NCBI GenBank assembly: GCA_021613535.1
Contig: CP075493.1
Coordinates: 1,860,001 to 1,924,000, forward strand
Direction of reading: 5' to 3'
DNA length: 64,000 nucleotides
Origin: Adineta vaga
Lineage: Eukaryota > Rotifera
Each line of letters begins with the position of its first letter. Positions within the stretch are counted from its first letter, which is position 1. Shown here piece by piece: positions 60,531-64,000 of this stretch. The notes under the pieces are model-generated. The model worked only from the letters and a program-made list of their open reading frames with translations, was not told the DNA's origin and did no database searches. Made by a program: the position numbers and the translations under genes.

Positions 60531-62919
60531 ATGAATACGGAAGTATTTGATTACGCACCTTTTCTTGATGGTTTTGAAAATGTCGATACATTTTCTAATC
60601 ATACAGTAGGAATTGAAAACGAAGAATTTTCGTTTTATTAGATTCTTTTGGTTTATTTAGACATCACCAGTTTCATCATTATCGGAAAACGACAGGGACA
60701 GTGGTGTCGGTTGTACACCACCAATGACTTTAGAAATGGATAATACAGTTATTGATTTCGATAATCTTGGTAAATTGACAGGAAATGTATAAAGTAAAGA
60801 ATTATAATTAAGAATATTTAGATCTTTTTCCAATAAATATGGAAAGTGTATTATCGGACGATCCAGAAGAGGATTTTAAACGGTTTCTTGATGAATTCAG
60901 TGGAGAAGTAAGTAGAAAATGAATTAAGAATTATTTTCTATTTTAATCATTGTAGAATCCAACAGTATCCGTTGATAGTTCACTCTATGAAAATCTATTT
61001 ACCGTTCCATCAGTTCCACCAAGTCAAGAAACACTTCAACAAGTAATATCTTTCATTATATACAAAACAAAGAAAAAAACAAATTCGAACTTTCACTTCT
61101 CTTTTTCAGTTATCCCCTTCACCACCAGTCCCATCACCACCTTCAACAAATATTACTCCCATAACAAATTTTATTCGGATTCCATCATTCACTCCTCAAC
61201 TTGCAAATGGAATGAGAATTATTCAATGCGAACCGAAAAATCCCAATCGAACTATTACAATTATTAAAACATCGAAACCGATTACTCTTTCAACTCCATC
61301 TACCAGCGCATTACCAATCACAACAAATGATTCAGTTCTCAAACCAATTAATTCTATCACACCACCACCACCACCACCTACAAAACGACGTCGTTCGGAT
61401 AGTTCATCCGAACAACAACAACAACAACTATGGGAAGTGCCAAGTGCAACGATTGAACAATTAAAACTTCAATATGGAAATCTGAGTGTAAAGAAAATAG
61501 AAGAATTTCGTTTCTTTCTCTATTAATATTTTGTTCTTTGTTATAGGATGAAGCATTAAAGAAACATATTCGTATGATTAAAAATCGTGAATCAGCATCA
61601 CTTTCACGTAAACGACGAAAAGAATTAATGGAAAATCTTGATGTTACAAATAAACAATTAAAAGATGAAAATGAACAATTAAAACAAGAAAATTCAAAAT
61701 TATTAATTCGTATTCATACATTAGAAATGGAGGTTTGTTTTCAATCAATTTATCTTCATAATCAGAAAATAATTCGTTTTGTCTTCTAGAATAAACTTTT
61801 AAAACAGTATTCTATTGGTAATCCTCCAGCACGAAAACCATTGATACTTATGGGTATTGTCCTTCTTGTTATATTCGCTCCTTTTGCATTAAAGTAAGTG
61901 ATACATTCAACTTGGTATTTAATAATACAATTCTTTTCTTTCTATTAGATCTCGTGCACCTATTTCAAATGATCTATCAAATTCAATAGAATTATATAAT
62001 AATGAAGCTGCTGTTATTCCTAGTCGTACAATTCTTAGTAATAGTCGTAGTATGAGTCAAAATTCTTATTCAACCAATAGTGATTATGATTATGGACCGA
62101 ATGGAAATACGAATATGCCAGCTTATCCTTATATACAATGTGTAGCTTATATAAACAAAACTCATTCACAAAGGTAAAGATTTAGTAGGAATTTTCCATG
62201 AAATTTTATTTTATTTTTTCTAATAGAATCAATCAAGATCTTCGTTCATGGGTACAAGATCATTCTGAAAAACAACAAAATACGCAACCTGTAATTATTC
62301 CTGATCCAAAATCTCTTACAATTAAATCGAATTCTGTCGTTGAACCTTTACATCATACAACAAGAAAAGTTGCTCGACAAACAAAGTGTGTATTGAAATT
62401 TTTTGAGAGAAATTTTTTGAAAATTCTTTACTAAATTTAGAATACAAACGGATAATAAAGGTCAACTTCAACCATATAAAACATATGAAGCTAATTATGA
62501 TGATTTTATTCATTCATTGGATCGAAAAAACGATACATTATATTTTGTTTCCTTCAAACGAGTATGTCATTACTTTCGATTGTAAATTTTCAATAAATTC
62601 GTTCTTCTCTATTTTCAGGATCATCTCATTCTCCCAGCTAATATACAAAACCAAACTCAACGACCAAAAATGTCCTTGATATTACCAGCATCAATGGCCA
62701 ATTTGAATAGTATGTTGCAAATATTCTATTCTTATTTTATTTCACATATATTTCATTTTAGAATCGATTCATGTTCCAACAAATCATGTTCCAATGATTA
62801 AAATCGATTGTGAAGTTGAAGATACCAAACTTGTTTTTGTTAAACGTACTCACATACCTTCATCGTATAGAAATGACTTATTCGAATATTATTCATCGGT
62901 ATCACAAACGACGATTTAA
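60531..62919 (+). CDS. ATF6-like: ATF6-like ER-stress bZIP transcription factor
   Basis: Twelve exons (60531-60605, 60661-60769, 60822-60907, 60956-61042, 61110-61487, 61547-61732, 61790-61893, 61949-62173, 62227-62385, 62441-62561, 62619-62709, 62762-62919) give 592 residues. An acidic, Ser-rich N-terminal activation region is followed by a bZIP: basic region RMIKNRESASLSRKRRKE, then a leucine-zipper-like helix. A transmembrane span (LILMGIVLLVIFAPFAL, residues ~335-352) follows directly, as in ATF6. The lumenal part contains PSRTILSNS, an RxxL site suitable for site-1 protease, and ends in a conserved-looking block (IKIDCEVEDTKLVFVKRTHI). Under ER stress such proteins are cut in the Golgi and the bZIP half enters the nucleus. 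Confidence 0.88.
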
Positions 62920-63388
62920 TCTGAATGTATAGTTGTTCAAATTTACTCTCTCATTTGTTTTATCCCTGAAAAAGACAACATGTATCGTTTTCAAATAATT
63001 CTTCTTCTTTGTTTTTTCTTGATCTAATGAACTGTATATTATATATACATTTATATGTATTCAGTTTTTGTGTTTATATTTTTATTTAAAAAATAACGTT
63101 TTGCCCGCTATTTTTTTTCTTTTACTTTATTTTTATCAATCGAAAAGGATTCAGACATCTATTGCAAGTATGCAGCTGTGACGATCATGAGAATGTGTAT
63201 TAGGTACATTCGATATGTTACGACAACAAGGGGTTAAAGGTCATATTCATTTCAACATAGTTCTGTTTCTTTTTTTTTTATCACAAACCATTTGTTTTCA
63301 CGAGATTAACGTATTCATCTTATATAAAAACAGACGTAAATAATGGCATATATTTCATTTTTTCTTCTCTATTCCAAGATTTCTTTCC
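62920..63388. other. Intergenic; no gene recognised
   Basis: 3' region of ATF6 and promoter of the transaldolase gene. T-rich, nothing distinctive. Confidence 0.5.
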
Positions 63389-64000
63389 ATGGCTAATACA
63401 CTTGACGAACTTCGTCAATCAACAATTATTGTTGCTGATACAGGTGATTTTGAATCTCTGAAAAAATATCAACCAACTGATGCAACAACGAATCCTTCAT
63501 TGATATTATCTGCAGCTAATATGAAACAATATGATCATATTATTGAAGATGTTATTAACAAATGTCGAGAAAAACATGGTTCAACATCGAATGAACAAGC
63601 AATTATTGATGATATTATGGATAATGTATTTGTTCGATTTGGTGAAGAAATTTTGAAAATTATTCCTGGACGTGTTTCAACTGAAGTTGATGCACGTCTT
63701 TCCTTTGATCGTGAAGGACAAATGAATAAAGCTCGACATTTAATTGAATTATATGAGAAACATGGTATATCAAAAGATCGAATTTTAATTAAATTATCAT
63801 CGACATGGGAAGGTATTCAAGCTGCAAAAGAATTAGAAGCAAAATATGGTATACATTGTAATATGACTTTGATCTTTTCATTTGCCCAAGCATTGGCATG
63901 TGCTGATGCTCAAGTCACATTGATATCACCATTTGTCGGACGAATTTATGATTGGTATATTGAGAAAAAAGGTAAACGTGATTATGAAATTGAAGCAGAT
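63389..64000 (+). CDS. TALDO1: Transaldolase, 5' part (cut by window end)
   Basis: Open from ATG 63389 ([12 protein letters not shown]) to the window edge without an intron, ~204 residues of an expected ~320-335. Visible motifs: [12 protein letters not shown] near residue 32, [13 protein letters not shown], and the Schiff-base lysine in [12 protein letters not shown], followed by [17 protein letters not shown] and [12 protein letters not shown]. Transaldolase moves dihydroxyacetone units between sugar phosphates in the non-oxidative pentose phosphate pathway in the cytosol. Catalytic residues in view are intact. Confidence 0.96.
   Translation, partial: MANTLDELRQSTIIVADTGDFESLKKYQPTDATTNPSLILSAANMKQYDHIIEDVINKCREKHGSTSNEQAIIDDIMDNVFVRFGEEILKIIPGRVSTEVDARLSFDREGQMNKARHLIELYEKHGISKDRILIKLSSTWEGIQAAKELEAKYGIHCNMTLIFSFAQALACADAQVTLISPFVGRIYDWYIEKKGKRDYEIEAD

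Overview
The window looks like nuclear DNA of a small invertebrate, most likely a bdelloid rotifer of the Rotaria type. It is AT-rich, its genes are broken by many very short GT-AG introns (mostly 48-65 nt), genes lie close together on both strands, and it carries F-box/LRR genes whose wording I recognise from the large Rotaria F-box family. The species call is an inference. No prokaryotic, organellar or CRISPR feature was seen.

Layout. 0.7-5.6 kb: a frameshifted F-box/LRR gene, a degenerate coding fragment and a probably GPI-anchored LRR protein (all minus). 6.3-8.5 kb: TIMM44 (minus). 10.0-12.3 kb: an unusual gene joining a KDM4-like but iron-ligand-less JmjC region to two RRMs (plus). 13.0-14.9 kb: the AMSH/STAMBP deubiquitinase (minus). 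15.6-16.9 kb: VMP1 (plus), with flanks that recur 14 kb downstream without the gene. 18.3-31 kb: accessory, repeat-rich DNA holding an unrecognised gene split by a MITE-like insert, an orphan F-box first exon, a ~141-bp satellite, an F-box-like relic, several terminal-inverted-repeat elements and the VMP1-less duplicate. 31.5-33.9 kb: two tandem insulin-like peptide genes (minus). 37.8-42 kb: a large C2H2 zinc-finger protein with a CtBP-type motif. 43.2-45.1 kb: MEK1/2-type MAP kinase kinase. 45.7-48.0 kb: TCP11-like protein. 48.4-49.8 kb: three-Ig-domain protein (minus). 53.3-54.0 kb: neuronal calcium sensor (minus). 55.6-57.3 kb: SUEL lectin + CUB + transmembrane protein. 57.4-58.2 kb: intronless DUF5672-type glycosyltransferase (minus). 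58.8-59.6 kb: mariner-like MITE. 60.5-62.9 kb: ATF6-type bZIP. 63.4 kb to the end: transaldolase, cut by the window edge.

The genes are mostly independent housekeeping or signalling loci and no operon-like grouping is apparent. Functional themes are membrane/ER homeostasis (VMP1, ATF6), ubiquitin and endosome traffic (AMSH), mitochondrial import (TIMM44), peptide-hormone and MAPK signalling (insulin-like peptides, MEK) and cell-surface recognition (LRR, Ig, lectin/CUB proteins). The most unusual items are the JmjC-RRM-RRM gene with lost metal ligands, the VMP1-flank duplication lacking VMP1, the higher-order satellite abutting an orphan F-box exon, and the insulin-like pair with two extra N-terminal cysteines. 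Exon boundaries were read by eye from splice consensus and reading frame, without transcripts; where the summed exons were checked they are multiples of three.
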